Shown here: positions 49,001 through 61,156 of the stretch, in pieces | Layout of the letters: each line of letters begins with the position of its first letter | How positions within the stretch are numbered: the stretch's first letter is position 1 | NCBI RefSeq assembly: GCF_964355755.1 | Contig: NC_092672.1 | Location: forward strand, 7,812,001 to 7,876,000 | DNA from: Antedon mediterranea | Lineage: Eukaryota > Echinodermata > Crinoidea > Comatulida > Antedonidae | Length of the DNA: 64,000 bases | Direction: 5' to 3' | Position numbers and translations under genes: made by a program | Notes under the pieces: generated by a model | The model's database searches: none | Seen by the model: the letters and a program-made list of their open reading frames with translations, nothing else | What the model was told of the DNA's origin: nothing

Positions 49001-49666
49001 CACTAGTAACTGTGCTACTTTACCAATTAATATTATTATTATTATTACTGTATTTATTTTACATGTTAATTGTTATGAAAGAAACCATTATATAAATATT
49101 TTACTTTTTATATAGAATTGACTGAACGTGAATATGCAAGTCTGCTCGTAAAAGTTTCACAACGTTGGAAAAAGTTTGGCAACGTCCATATGTTGAAGGT
49201 ACTACTATGTGACTTTAACAAAATCGGAATAACTGAAATTCAAAAGAATAATGACGAATTTGAATTGTTTAAGTTACTCCGGGGTAGTGGTAAACTGAGT
49301 CCATCAAACATAGATGTTATCGTCGAGGCTGCGTTCTTATGCGGGGTAGGGGCTATTGAGGAGGTCATCCTGGATAAGATACCGGAATATCAGTACCCTA
49401 CGTCTAATAAAGAAATAAATACAATCACAAAATATCGCCAAAACGTGATCGAATTCGGAATTATTGTAAATCAAAGTAACTTGGAAGAAATTGTAAAATT
49501 GTCTAGTCTTCCTTGTAAGAAGGAGGCAGATAAGTGGAGTCTGATATTTGAACTAGAACTTCATAATGTACTGACTCCAAAGAATAAGGAGTCATTCATT
49601 GAAATGCTAGGAGATCTAGAAAATGACACGACGAAAGAAGTCGATGCATTGAACACTTACAAATGA
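46039..49666 (+). CDS. Gene D: TIR with two DED-like domains
   Basis: Exons are 45996-46044 (start ATG ACG at 46039), 46514-46557, 46917-47098, 47656-47840, 48023-48095, 48590-48670, 48762-48794 (donor uncertain; 48818 also fits) and 49116-49666, with compatible phases throughout. The protein is about 384 residues. Residues 3-139 are a TIR: RGYIMLSYNW, EGYRVWIDIDEKDGM, VVISCLSKKYEDSPNC, then Glu (about residue 78, codon split by an intron) and RIPLLMEKDY, close to metazoan TIR_2. A Pro/Ser-rich linker covers residues 140-201. Residues 202-384 hold two DED-like repeats (FELFKLLRGSGKLSPSNID; FELELHNVLTPKN). The start exon has an acceptor, so a 5' leader exon is expected. The likely role is a cytosolic innate-immune or cell-death adaptor or NAD-consuming effector; this is inferred. 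Confidence 0.75.
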
Positions 49667-50482
49667 ACCAAGCATGTAACTCTATTGGTGTATATTGTAC
49701 AGTAGATTATTGTATGCATATTATTTTTCGTAGGCCTACTCTATTGTTCATACATTATTATTTTGTATAGATTATTATCAAGTGATTAATACCAAGTAAA
49801 TTAAAATACTAGTAATTTTTAAAAACTTTAAACAATGTCAACTAGCCATCATTTTTAAATAATCTGGAAGTTGTTTTTTGTATTGTATTTCTGTGTTTTA
49901 TCTTTATTGTATTTTATATACACAAGTAGGCCTAATGTTATTAAATACTTTAATAATAACTTATATGCATTTAATAAGCACTATTGCTAACTTGATACTT
50001 TTACTAATCTGCCATTATTCATTAGCTTATAGTAATGTAAATAATATTGTAGGTAGGTTCTAAACGTTTACAAAGTATTGATTTAAGCATAATTAAAAAT
50101 AAATTATCATGTATTATAATATTGTAGATTATACACGTTTCACAAATATTAATGCAAGTTTTTTTTTCTCTTTCGTGGGGCCAACCCACTTTTATTTCAT
50201 TCTTCATATTACACATTGTAGTTATATAGAAATTGTATAAAATGTCATTAAAAAAATGTTTTAAATATATATATATAAGTAAAAATTAAAATAATAATGA
50301 AACAATTAAAAATTAATACATGTAATTTAAAGAAATACAAGTTAATAATTTTCTTTTTACGTTACCCCATTTCTTTTTTACCTTGTTTATGTTACAAGCA
50401 TATTGATTCTGTATAAGATGTTTTAGCTCAAATCGGAACAAGTTCCAGACGACTTTTTTTGATCTAATTTTTGAATGCTTTT
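49667..50482. other. 3' flank of gene D
   Basis: AT-rich, with possible polyadenylation signals (AAATAAATTAT near 50097). No exon or named element until the minus-strand LINE. The 3' UTR of the LINE probably occupies the right-hand part. Confidence 0.4.
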
Positions 50483-51545
50483 CTATGATTTAATAAAATT
50501 TGTTTTATAAATACAAAAAGTAAACAATGATAATAATTTATTGACATTTTCACTTTTTGTTCCAATAACAATGTCTAGCCAATCATGTACGGTTTCTTCA
50601 AGTGTATAGCATTTTAGAATCATGTTATTGAATTTTGTCCATACTTTTTGGATACTTTTACATTTCAATAGCATGTGCTTGTCTGTCTCAATTTCGTTTT
50701 GGCAGTGTTCGCACATTTCTTCAGGATATATTTTCCATATCTTAATTCGTTGTTTACATGCCAGAATCCGATGTAGCAGTTTAAAATTAAATTTTGCTAC
50801 TTTTGTTACATGTTTCATGCTATACTTTTTTAACCATATTTCATTCCACTTAAAGTTCACATTTCTAAATTCTGTTTCCCATTTCGATTGACAAAATGGA
50901 GTAATAGATATATTGTTGATAATGTGTTTATAATAAAATGAATTTTTATACTTTTTACAAAATATTGTTTGTATTTCGTGTTTGTCTCTCTCTTTTTCAT
51001 TGTTTATAATTATTTTCCTCCAATTTGAGGGAATTGCATTTACAATCTTAAAATATTCAATTATTCCATTTTGTTGCTCTGAAAGGGAGGGTATCAATTC
51101 TGTCGGAGTCATTAATCTGTGATTAACTATTATATCTTTTATTGTTTTATACCCTGCCTGTATCCAACTTTTAAAATATAATGTTTTTCCACTGCATTTT
51201 ATAAAAGTGTTTTCCCACAATAGTTGTTTTTCGTTTACATTTTGCGGGTATGTAATACTTATATTGTTAAAATACACTAACACTTTTAACATTTCTTTAT
51301 AAAATTCAGGCATACATTTCAGTTGTACATGACTTTCAAAATTGGGTTCACTAGTATTGACAGTATAATTAAATGGATACATATAATGTTTTGGTAAATA
51401 TTTCCATTTACCTGGGTCAGGGCTTAACAATCTCTTAACCCAACTAAGTTTTTTAACGAACTAACCATTGTGCTAAGATGTACCATATTTAGACCACCTT
51501 CTAATATTGAATTTATAAGGGTTTTTCTTTTATTTTTTCTCTTTT
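50483..51545 (-). mobile_element. C-terminal end of an L1/Tx1-like LINE, minus strand
   Basis: A 315-codon frame on the minus strand (51430-50483) has KWETEFRNVNFKWNEIW and the zinc-knuckle-like CEHCQNEIETDKHMLLKC (C-x2-C-x7-H-x4-C) seen near the C terminus of L1/Tx1-type ORF2 proteins. Before it, 51545-51435 reads as the expected GGLNMVHLSTM...SLK block in another frame, separated by a one-base shift in an A run. It is 5'-truncated and not functional. Confidence 0.75.
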
Positions 51546-51754
51546 TTTACTCTACAAAAATCTATATTATACCTTTTCTACTTTTGGGAATACATATTTA
51601 GGCACATTTATGACACTAGCATTATATATAAGTTTGGAAATTGCAAATGTTTTGGCAATGGCACTCAAGCGTATTATCGATAATCGCCATTTTCGACAGC
51701 AGTTAACATCACGTATGGATATAAGCTACCTTTACCTCCACGGTAAGCTTTACT

Positions 51755-52788
51755 TCTATATATAAATTTACGTAAGGGCAAAATTCGGTAAATCGCGCCT
51801 TACTTCTAGAATTTTTACTCGATGGTACGTAAAGTTGGTTCGTACTTTCGGTACTGATTAACCACCTGATGTAACCCTGTTTACTAATTAAATTAAATTA
51901 AGTTAGATAATTAGTTATTGACGATTAAAACGAATTTAGGTTCAACGATTTGCCCCGAATAGGGTATTTTCCGATCGTGGTATACACTGTCTAATGGATG
52001 TCCATCTTGAAAAATACCCGCCACAAAAATGCGAGGAGGCTTCGCATTTTCCTATCTCCTCCTACGATAATTGTTTTTAATAGCTGAAAACCGGTTGAAC
52101 AGCTAGAGTACACCATCATAATGTTGAAGACAGGCCGATTTTCTTAAAAAAATACTATTTTGATAGATTTAATATACGATTATACAAATGTATCGATTTG
52201 CGATGAATGGAACATCCAAATCTCTCAGTCTGCCAGAGTTTGGTTTAACACAAGTCGGTAAATTTATGAGCCCTTGGTTTAACATATACGGTAGGTAAAT
52301 ATATGGGCCCTTTGAGAATAAACTTGCAATACTTTGACAATACTGTAAATACCTATTAACTATTTTTGGTCCTCATTTGAATCGAACATTTCTTACTTTG
52401 AATGTTCGTCCTGTTAGATAATAATAAACTGTATTACTGACATTGTGGATAGGCTCTACTGTTAGATATATAAACACATTATTATATACAAATAAACTTT
52501 ATACTGACAGTTCCTTCTCAACGTTTGTATTAATTAATAATTACTAACAATATAAACGTCGTAGTGGTGTATCGTGACATGTACTTTAATATTTCAATCG
52601 ATTATGACAGTAACAGTTTTAACAAAGTATTAAATCGCACATGTTTTACTGTATTTAGAGGTATATTATGTATAGGCTTATAAAAAATGAACAAAATATT
52701 TCGTTACTGAGTGGATAAAGAATATATTTAAAAATTGTTCCTCTTTGTACCTATCCGCTTTCCCATCCCTCAACCCTAATGTTACATA
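51755..52788. mobile_element. Helitron-like copy 3 (3'-incomplete relative of copy 1)
   Basis: Starts TCTATATATAAATTTACG and stays homologous to 12385-13420 through to GTTACATA at 52788, where homology stops. No CTAG hairpin end is visible. The base before the start is T, not the expected A. Confidence 0.65.
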
Positions 52789-53139
52789 CAAAACACAAAT
52801 TGGGTTTCTCTAAATGAGTCCAAATCAAAAATTTAAAAATAAGTTATAAGTGAGTTTGTCTACCAATGTGGCTACTTTTTCTAGTGATGTTTGAACATTT
52901 AAGGTTAATGTAGGCCTACATTAATATTATATATTTTACAATTAATTTCAGTAAACTGCATGTATTAAACGACAGTCAACAATTTCAACAACATGAATGG
53001 TAACTATTTTTTTTTAAACATAATATCGGTTCCTTCATCTTCAATATTCAATCTATGTAATTCTACCAATAACTAATAAATATTAATAAATAAAGAGGCT
53101 GGTTGAGGCTCAATCAAAATGAAAGACCACTAGGAGCAG

Positions 53140-53576
53140 AGATGTGGTGGTGCTTTTAGGAATGGTCGCTTCCCTAAGCTTTGGTCTCAGTTACCTTCCT
53201 CATTACGCCAATTAGCTGTTACTGAATCTTTTCCTTATGTTTTATCATCTATTGACTCTTTCCTTCATGATAATTATCTTTAATTCTTTTTTCTTTTTTT
53301 TTTCATTTATTTTTTTTTTATTTATTTATTTTTTTTTATTTTTAATTAAATTTTTTTGAATCATGTTTGTTCTTTTTTTTTCCTGTATACTCTCAGCTTT
53401 ATACTTTATTTGTTTATAAAAACATATATTTATTTTAGTTAAGATCATGGGACTGCTGACTCTTGTAGTTACAGTAATCATATTACTTTAGCAGTCTCTC
53501 ACCAATTTCATCTTTGTACATTGTATATATGTTTTGTTGGTCGAATAAATAAATGAAATGAAATTAAATGAGACGA
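53140..53576 (+). mobile_element. 3' end of a CR1-like LINE in the E1 intron
   Basis: A frame to the TAA at 53281-53283 reads RCGGAFRNGRFPKLWSQLPS then LRQLAVTESFPYV, like the extreme C terminus of CR1/jockey-type reverse transcriptases. T-rich 3' UTR and an (AAATG)n-like tail near 53555-53576 follow. A minus-strand tail of the same family is at 33361-33440. Confidence 0.65.
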
Positions 53577-55165
53577 TTCGGCCCGGGATCATTCGGCCCT
53601 GGTAGACGATTCAGCACACTTAAATTTATCGGCTTTTATATGCATTTTATAAGCCTAAAATAAGCTTTTTTCCCCAAATTTTATTTTCAGAGAGACTATG
53701 GGATAGTACTACTAATAGATGAAGATGCAATAAAGCAAACATTTTGAAAACATTGTCAAAAATGATAATTTTTTAGTCACCGATGCCGCGCTCTCCGTGG
53801 AGTTATTTCACCGCGCTGGGCCGGTAGAAGTACACGTCCAGCTTAGGCCCGGTGTAAGATAAGTATCCGGCATTCAAAAGTGTCAGAGCGGACACTTTTC
53901 AGCATTGAATAGTGTCCAGTTGCATTTTTCAACAAGTTCGCGGACGCGGCTTTAATGCTGTCCGGTCCGTCAATAGCCAGGCAACCGTTGTATGTGGTTA
54001 GGATTTGAGATTCACAATAATTAAGACTATATTTTCTGTGCGGCCTGTGCATGCAATATAAAGACAAAGTAGACTCAAAGCTTTAAATTATAGTTGGCAC
54101 AAAACAAGTTAATCATACCCAACTAGTTTTCTTCCAAGTAATGTCCACTTTTAATTAAAGATACTTCCAATAATGTTTATAAACGTCCACTGATAAGCCT
54201 ATTCATGTCAGGGAGCGAACGTCAAAATGCCACTTAACATGTGCCCAAATTTGCCGTACCAGTCGCGTCGCGCATATCATAATATATGACGTATAAAATA
54301 GGTTAGCAGTTAGTCGACGTGAAAATCTAAATATCAGACAAAACATGAACTTTATAATAGAAGTAGCTTGATCAATGAATTTACGAGTACGGGGGAGAAC
54401 AAAAATATAAGAACTTATAATTTGTTACATAATTATTTATCAACTAGAAGAATGAAAGTAAGATGATGGTCGAGAATAACACCTAAGTGATTGTGCCGGG
54501 TAACCTGTTTGATAGGAGAGTAGCTAATAGAGACATTGATTGGTCGAAGTGAAGAAAGTCTTTGAGGCGTTCCAATAACCATAACAGTTTTTTAGTCACG
54601 TGCAACGCTACTCTAGAGCTCACTATGTCGGTCGGTTGGTTGGTCGGTCGGTTTGGTCGGTAAACACTAACTTGAGCACACGACTGCTGCAGCCATGTAT
54701 ATGGCCTTGTTTAGTGTTAAGAGCCAATTTATTTGCAAGCAGCCAAGTGGACATTTTATTAAAGTCAAAATCAAGATATGTGGTTTGTACAAATAGGATT
54801 AAGCAGGGGAATGATGATTGATAACAAATAAGCCTAATTATGTATCAACCGAATAGAGCAAAATTGTGTTTAAATACAATTACATGCAAGATATCTTAGT
54901 AGGTTACTGTAGATATCTTTTACGAAAAAAACTAAAATAACACAAACTAAAGATGCAACATGGCGCAAACGGAATATAACCATTACTTAGGCCACATGTA
55001 TTAAAATATGCTGTAACCGATTCCTGATAATTTGATATAAATAAAGATAAATCAATCGATAGAATAACATATATATTATAGCAAGAGGCTATCTATAATC
55101 CTCCTTGGCTGGGGTAAAACATATAAACACGCGGTAATTAACTATTGTAATTTTTTTTAAATATT
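53577..55165. other. Remaining E1 intron with repeats
   Basis: Holds a block at 54019-54150 that recurs at 62366-62500 (GACTAT...TTTCTGTGC, TTAAATTATAGTTGGCACAA). It also holds an inverted copy (54592-54710) of the ACCGAC-tailed dispersed repeat. I see no exon. Confidence 0.45.
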
Positions 55166-55497
55166 AAAGATGCATTGTCCCCCAAAAACATGAAAAATGA
55201 AGGACTTTGAATAGGCTATTTTGTAGTTTTAGCCAAGTTAATACTTCCGTAAAAAAAAACCTCGAAGCAATAATGTTTTCACTTATAAAATGACAAAATA
55301 AATTCAACCAAAAACCCGTTGGCTGGCAGTCAATTTGACAATTTTTTTGCTTTAAATTACAGTCTTTTCAGGTAAATAATTTTTTTTAATTAAATTTTTG
55401 GTCAAAGTGAATAACTATTATGTGAAAACAAAATGGCATATTCAACAAAAAAATTTATACAAAATTATTTTTTCAGGGGTACAATACATCTTTAAGT
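55166..55497. mobile_element. MITE with TTAA-type ends next to the E1 DED exon
   Basis: The ends TTAAAGATGCATTGTCCCCC and GGGGTACAATACATCTTTAA are inverted. The element ends 27 bases before the DED exon. Related right-hand sequence is at 28150-28320 and 30150-30310. TTAA at both ends is the kind of target site used by piggyBac-like elements; I see no transposase. Confidence 0.6.
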
Positions 55498-56355
55498 ATA
55501 TCAATATATTTATTTTGTTGTAGAATTGGACTTCCAAACATTTTTGATGACGGTATCTCTATGGTGTGACAAACATGGGAATTTAAACAAGATGAAATTG
55601 GCGTTTCGTGAGTTTAATACAATCTTTAGAAGAAGCATAACACTTAGAGCTATTCAGAATGCGAAAAAATGCGTTTGATCTGATTAGAATGCTTATCGCT
55701 AATGGAATGATCCATCGAACAAATATACGTATACTTATTGAAGTTTTTAAAGTATGTGGAAGGGGTGGTGTTGAAAGCGTGATTAAGCCAGAATGGAATT
55801 TACCCAAATTCGAAGATGTTCCAATCACAAACATTTCGGATCACCGAAGAAAACTGATACAATTCGGTAACACAGTCACCAATGAAAACATGAGAGTACT
55901 TGGACAATTGTACAACATTAGAGAAAGAGATCCGTATTCTTTAACTCTACAATTAGATATAATGGGATATCTTACAGGAGACAAGATGAATGAATTCATT
56001 GAGAAACTTAAAGATTTGAAGATGTTTAATGAAGTTGATGCATTGAGTAAATATTTGACATATTTGACATTTCTATTCTATATCAAGAGCTTATCAACTT
56101 TTTTTTAAATTAATTTAAGCAGAAAGTGTGTGCCCTTTTGTAATGATTATTGCAGTATCAAGCCTATTTAGTTACTTTAAATACGTGTCTAATATTAATT
56201 AAATAATATTATAAAGTTATGAATTAATTAAATATTAGTACATGCCATTATTCACAAAATTTCACTAGATACCTAGTACTAGTCTACTTTAGTAGTAGGC
56301 CTATTAGGATTTTACTCTACTAGAATACGTGTTTGTGCATGTTGTATTATTAAAC

Positions 56356-57562
56356 ATGCACGTCGTTCGCAAGTTTGACAAAGATAAGTTGCCTTGTGGA
56401 AGCAATGCAATGGATGTTACACGTTACCGTAAACTGTTTGAAGAAACAGGTATTCATTTCATTGTCTGGATCTGTAGCACCAATTAGTTATAGACATGGG
56501 TTTAACACTGAAAGGTTAAAATTAAAATTCTTCTGAATTTAAAACTCATATCAAATAAAATACAATTTTTAAGAAAATATGAACATTTTTTTCGAAGACA
56601 TTTGATTTACCGTATAATTGACTTTTGATATGGAAATTTGAATCAGCGTTACTAAAGTATTATTTTGTTCATACTTCATACAAATCTTAAGATAACATTA
56701 TCATTATTACTTCTATGACAGAAGGCCACGGCGCTACTGGTGTGGCACATGGTGAGGCTACAGGTACACCAAACGAACCAACATCAATGACAGGTTAGGA
56801 GATTGTATGTTTGTGTTTTTTTGTGTGTTAAACTTAAATGTTTGATGATATAAAACACATTAATCTATAAGATTATGAAAGTTTCGTAATACAGTACAAA
56901 TTTCCAAATGAAAATTGTACTAGGAAGGTGTTTAAACATGATTAAGCACGTTACAGAAACATAATGTATACATACTGTATCATAGGCAGATAACACTGGT
57001 AAATCGTCTTATTATATTATTAGAATTAACAGAGGACGAATTCAATGAACTGTTAACGGATGTATCTCTTTGGTGGAAGAAACATGGAAACATTAACATG
57101 CTGAGAGTGTTGCTTAGCGAGTTTACACGTCATCATAACAGCATCGCTCTACACACATTAGAGGAAGCAAAGACACCTTATGATCTGATTCGTTTACTTA
57201 ATGCTTCAGGACTTCTCAAACCGACAGACATAGATATCCTCGTTGAAGCCACTAACTTATGCGGACTTCAGGGAGTTCGGGAAGCGATTGTGAAATCACC
57301 AAACTTCGACGTTCCATACAAAAACTTCTCAGACCATCGAAGAAAGTTAATAGCGTTGGGTCAACAAATGAATACAGACAACAAGCTAATTATAGGCCAA
57401 CTTAAGGACATTAGTGTCAACGATGACACAGATCCGTTTTGGTTAATCTTAAAATTGGAAATGAAAGGCACACTTGCAGAGGGAGAGAAGATTGAAAAAT
57501 TCATTGAACAAATGACACGTTATGGTATGACTAAAGAAGTGGAGGCATTGACAAAACTTTGA
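56356..57562 (+). CDS. Gene E2: DED-DED protein without TIR
   Basis: Three exons, 56356-56449, 56722-56793 and 57024-57562, give 234 residues with phase-1 introns. The first encodes a short N-terminus with MHVVRKFDKDKLPCG and RYRKLFEET. The second is a Gly/Thr/His linker. The third is the DED pair: ELTEDEFNELLTDVSLWWKK, PYDLIRLLNASGLLKPTDID, DHRRKLIALG, DPFWLILKLEMKGTLAEG and MTKEVEALTKL, stopping where A and D stop. It is closest to A and E1. With no sensor domain it could be a soluble partner, regulator or decoy for the TIR-DED proteins; this is inference. The N-terminal exon is assigned from the open frame and donor only, so the true start could be elsewhere. Confidence 0.7.
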
Positions 57563-58871
57563 TAAATCAACCAGTATAAGGAAAACAACATTTGAATGAG
57601 TGCATGAATGAGACACTAGAATGCTATGGGAAAAGTTTGTTCTGCACAGAAATAACTTTTATTCTGTTTGACGTTGACGTTTGTATTGTTCTGGTATCAT
57701 TGGACAAGTTGGCCTTGATTACATATTGGACGTATAATAGTGTTGTTATAAATACAAATGATGATACATAGAAACTACTGTAGTATTAAAACAAAAGTAC
57801 TGTATGAATACACCATCAATACATGCATTTGTATAGTTAAATATTAAAAGTTGTGTCATAACAGTATTAACCAGATATTCTATAAGAATATTTAAGTTTA
57901 AAAGAGTGTACGTCCATTGTCCATTTGGAGCCAATAACAGCATTAAAAAGAACACAACTAAAGTACACAACATAATAGTTTACAACTTATGCCTCAACAT
58001 CGTCATAGAGTTGAATAATAAAGTGAATAAACAAATAATTGAATGTAATGGCCACTGTATCTGATATCGTAAAAACTAGAATCAAAAGGAACCCTTTATT
58101 ATAATAACGAACTCTTTGATTATTTCAAAGTTTAATCAGGACATTCTAAAATGTATTTGTCATTGTATATATTGTATATTATATTGTTTATACAATTTTT
58201 TCCTCTCTATTTTTTTTTTTAAGGATTTTGAAATAAATTGAATTAAATAAATTGATTTATGATTTTATTGTTTTTCTCCCCCATTAGGATAACTGGATCT
58301 TCAATTTTGCCACCAGCTTCATCATAAAAAAAATCCCCAACAATCATGCGAGTGTGATTATAATGCATTCGGCAATACAAACTAGATTACTAGAATACAA
58401 AATGTAGTACAAATACAACAATTGTGAAGAATACAAATTGATGTTCTTAATGTAATAATAATAACAATAATATGTAGATATTTATAACTCACTATAATAC
58501 AAACATAATCAAAGGCGCAGTGAATAAAAGTAACCAACAATTTTTTTTTAACAAGGAGGATTTCAGCATAGTTTTGAATAATAAGTTTAAATTTGAACAT
58601 AAAGAGGTAAGGTGCCTGAACCGGAAAAGACCGTCTTGAAGAAATGCATTAGAAGAATAAAGAGAACGGGTTAAAGAATAAGGTGAAAGAGAAACAGATT
58701 TGATGGTTGTTTGAAAACTATTGATTTGGAAAAAAGAAGGAGAATTTTAAATAGTATCCGTTATTTCATAGAAAGTCAATGAAGGTCTGTAACAATGTGT
58801 TGTTTACACCAGGGAAGAGCGACTCTCCCTCCCACTTGAGGAGTACTGAATGCAGTACTATTATTTGTATA
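57563..58871. other. 3' flank of E2
   Basis: Probable 3' UTR and intergenic DNA, with AATAAA near 58016. Minus-strand frames at 57746-57973 and 58382-58600 lack recognisable content or splice partners. Nothing else supported. Confidence 0.4.
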
Positions 58872-61156
58872 GGCTAAATAGGATAAGTAGGAGTAAGTAG
58901 GATAAGTAGGAGTAAGTAGAAGTAAGTAGGAGTAAGTAGGATAAGTAGGAGTAAGTAGAAGTAAGTAGGAGTAAGTAGGATAAGTAGGAGTAAGTAGGAG
59001 TAAGTAGGATAAGTAGGAGTAAGTAGAAGTAAGTAGGAGTAAGTAGGAGTAAGTAGAAGTAAGTAGGAGTAAGTAGGATAAGTAGGAGTAAGTAGGAGTA
59101 AGTAGGAGTAAGTAGGAGTAAGTAGGAGTAAGTAGGAGTAAGTAGGAGTAAGTAGGAGTAAGTAGAAGTAAGTAGAAGTAAGTAGGAGTAAGTAGGATAA
59201 GTAGGAGTAAGTAGGAGTAAGTAGGAGTAAGTAGGAGTAAGTAGGATAAGTAGGAGTAAGTAGGAGTAAGTAGGAGTAAGTAGAAGTAAGTAGGATAAGT
59301 AGGAGTAAGTAGGAGTAAGTAGGAGTAAGTAGAAGTAAGTAGAAGTAAGTAGGAGTAAGTAGAAGTAAGTAGAAGTAAGTAGGAGTAAGTAGGAGTAAGT
59401 AGGAGTAAGTAGGAGTAAGTAGGAGTAAGTAGGAGTAAGTAGGAGTAAGTAGGAGTAAGTAGGAGTAAGTAGGAGTAAGTAGGAGTAAGTAGGAGTAAGT
59501 AGGAGTAAGTAGGAGTAAGTAGAAGTAAGTAGGAGTAAGTAGAAGTAAGTAGGAGTAAGTAGGAGTAAGTAGGAGTAAGTAGGAGTAAGTAGGAGTAAGT
59601 AGGAGTAAGTAGGAGTAAGTAGAAGTAAGTAGGAGTAAGTAGAAGTAAGTAGGAGTAAGTAGGAGTAAGTAGGAGTAAGTAGGAGTAAGTAGGAGTAAGT
59701 AGGAGTAAGTAGGAGTAAGTAGGAGTAAGTAGGAGTAAGTAGGAGTAAGTAGGAGTAAGTAGGAGTAAGTAGGAGTAAGTAGGAGTAAGTAGGAGTAAGT
59801 AGGAGTAAGTAGGAGTAAGTAGGAGTAAGTAGGAGTAAGTAGAAGTAAGTAGGAGTAAGTAGAAGTAAGTAGGAGTAAGTAGGAGTAAGTAGGAGTAAGT
59901 AGGAGTAAGTAGGAGTAAGTAGGAGTAAGTAGGAGTAAGTAGGAGTAAGTAGGAGTAAGTAGGAGTAAGTAGGAGTAAGTAGGAGTAAGTAGGAGTAAGT
60001 ACGAGTAAGTAGGAGTAAGTAGGAGTAAGTAGGAGTAAGTAGGAGTAAGTAGGAGTAAGTAGGAGTAAGTAGGAGTAAGTAGAAGTAAGTAGGAGTAAGT
60101 AGGAGTAAGTAGGAGTAAGTAGGAGTAAGTAGGAGTAAGTAGGATAAGTAGGAGTAAGTAGAAGTAAGTAGGAGTAAGTAGGAGTAAGTAGGAGTAAGTA
60201 GGAGTAAGTAGGAGTAAGTAGGATAAGTAGGAGTAAGTAGAAGTAGGAGTAAGTAGGAGTAAGTAGGAGTAAGTAGGAGTAAGTAGGAGTAAGTAGGAGT
60301 AAGTAGGAGTAAGTAGAAGTAAGTAGGAGTAAGTAGGATAAGTAGGAGTAAGTAGGAGTAAGTAGGAGTAAGTAGGAGTAAGTAGGAGTAAGTAGGAGTA
60401 AGTAGGAGTAAGTAGGAGTAAGTAGGAGTAAGTAGGAGTAAGTAGGAGTAAGTAGGATAAGTAGGAGTAAGTAGGAGTAAGTAGAAGTAAGTAGGAGTAA
60501 GTAGGAGTAAGTAGGAGTAAGTAGGAGTAAGTAGGAGTAAGTAGGATTAAGTAGGAGTAAGTAGAAGTAAGTAGGAGTAAGTAGGAGTAAGTAGAAGTAA
60601 GTAGGAGTAAGTAGGAGTAAGTAGGAGTAAGTAGGAGTAAGTAGGAGTAAGTAGGAGTAAGTAGGAGTAAGTAGGAGTAAGTAGGAGTAAGTAGGAGTAA
60701 GTAGGAGTAAGTAGGAGTAAGTAGGAGTAAGTAGGAGTAAGTAGGATAAGTAGGAGTAAGTAGGAGTAAGTAGGAGTAAGTAGGAGTAAGTAGGAGTAAG
60801 TAGGAGTAAGTAGGAGTAAGTAGGAGTAAGTAGGAGTAAGTAGGAGTAAGTAGGATAAGTAGGAGTAAGTAGGAGTAAGTAGGAGTAAGTAGGAGTAAGT
60901 AGGAGTAAGTAGGAGTAAGTAGGATAAGTAGGAGTAAGTAGGAGTAAGTAGGAGTAAGTAGGAGTAAGTAGGAGTAAGTAGGAGTAAGTAGGAGTAAGTA
61001 GGAGTAAGTAGGAGTAAGTAGGAGTAAGTAGGAGTAAGTAGGAGTAAGTAGGAGTAAGTAGGAGTAAGTAGGAGTAAGTAGGAGTAAGTAGAAGTAAGTA
61101 GGAGTAAGTAGGAGTAAGTAGGAGTAAGTAGGAGTAAGTAGGAGTAAGTAGGATAA
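58872..61156. repeat. 2.3-kb minisatellite of a 10-bp unit
   Basis: About 228 near-perfect tandem copies of AGTAGGAGTA. Variants are GAAGTA (G to A) and one-base-short GATAAGTAG units, concentrated in the first 500 bases. The plus strand has almost no C (one exception near 60002). A 795-codon minus-strand frame of LLLTPTYSY repeats is a by-product of 10-bp periodicity with few stops, not a gene. Every unit contains GTAAGT, the consensus 5' splice-site core. Confidence 0.95.

Larger units (their letters stand above)
52952..56108 (+). pseudogene. Locus E1: DED-DED gene broken by a frameshift
   Basis: The first exon 52952-52999 carries ATG AAT G at 52993 before a GTAAC donor. It is phase 1 and so compatible with the DED exon starting at 55524 (TTGTAG acceptor). 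That exon begins in frame (LDFQTFLMTVSLWCDKHGN) but stops at TGA near 55676. The homologous reading continues one base out of phase, from about 55659 to 56108, with AFDLIRMLIANGMI, DHRRKLIQFG and MFNEVDAL. The shift lies in the A6 run at 55664-55669. The normal C-terminal stop is also lost, so the second frame runs about 22 codons past the usual end. No TIR exon is seen. The choice is between a pseudogene and a sequencing error in the homopolymer. Confidence 0.6.

Noticed and set aside
53690-53760. TIR box-1-like exon in E1 (DYGIVLLIDEDA)
   Set aside because: A loose resemblance only: the phase does not match the E1 start exon, no donor follows and a stop comes after about 20 codons.
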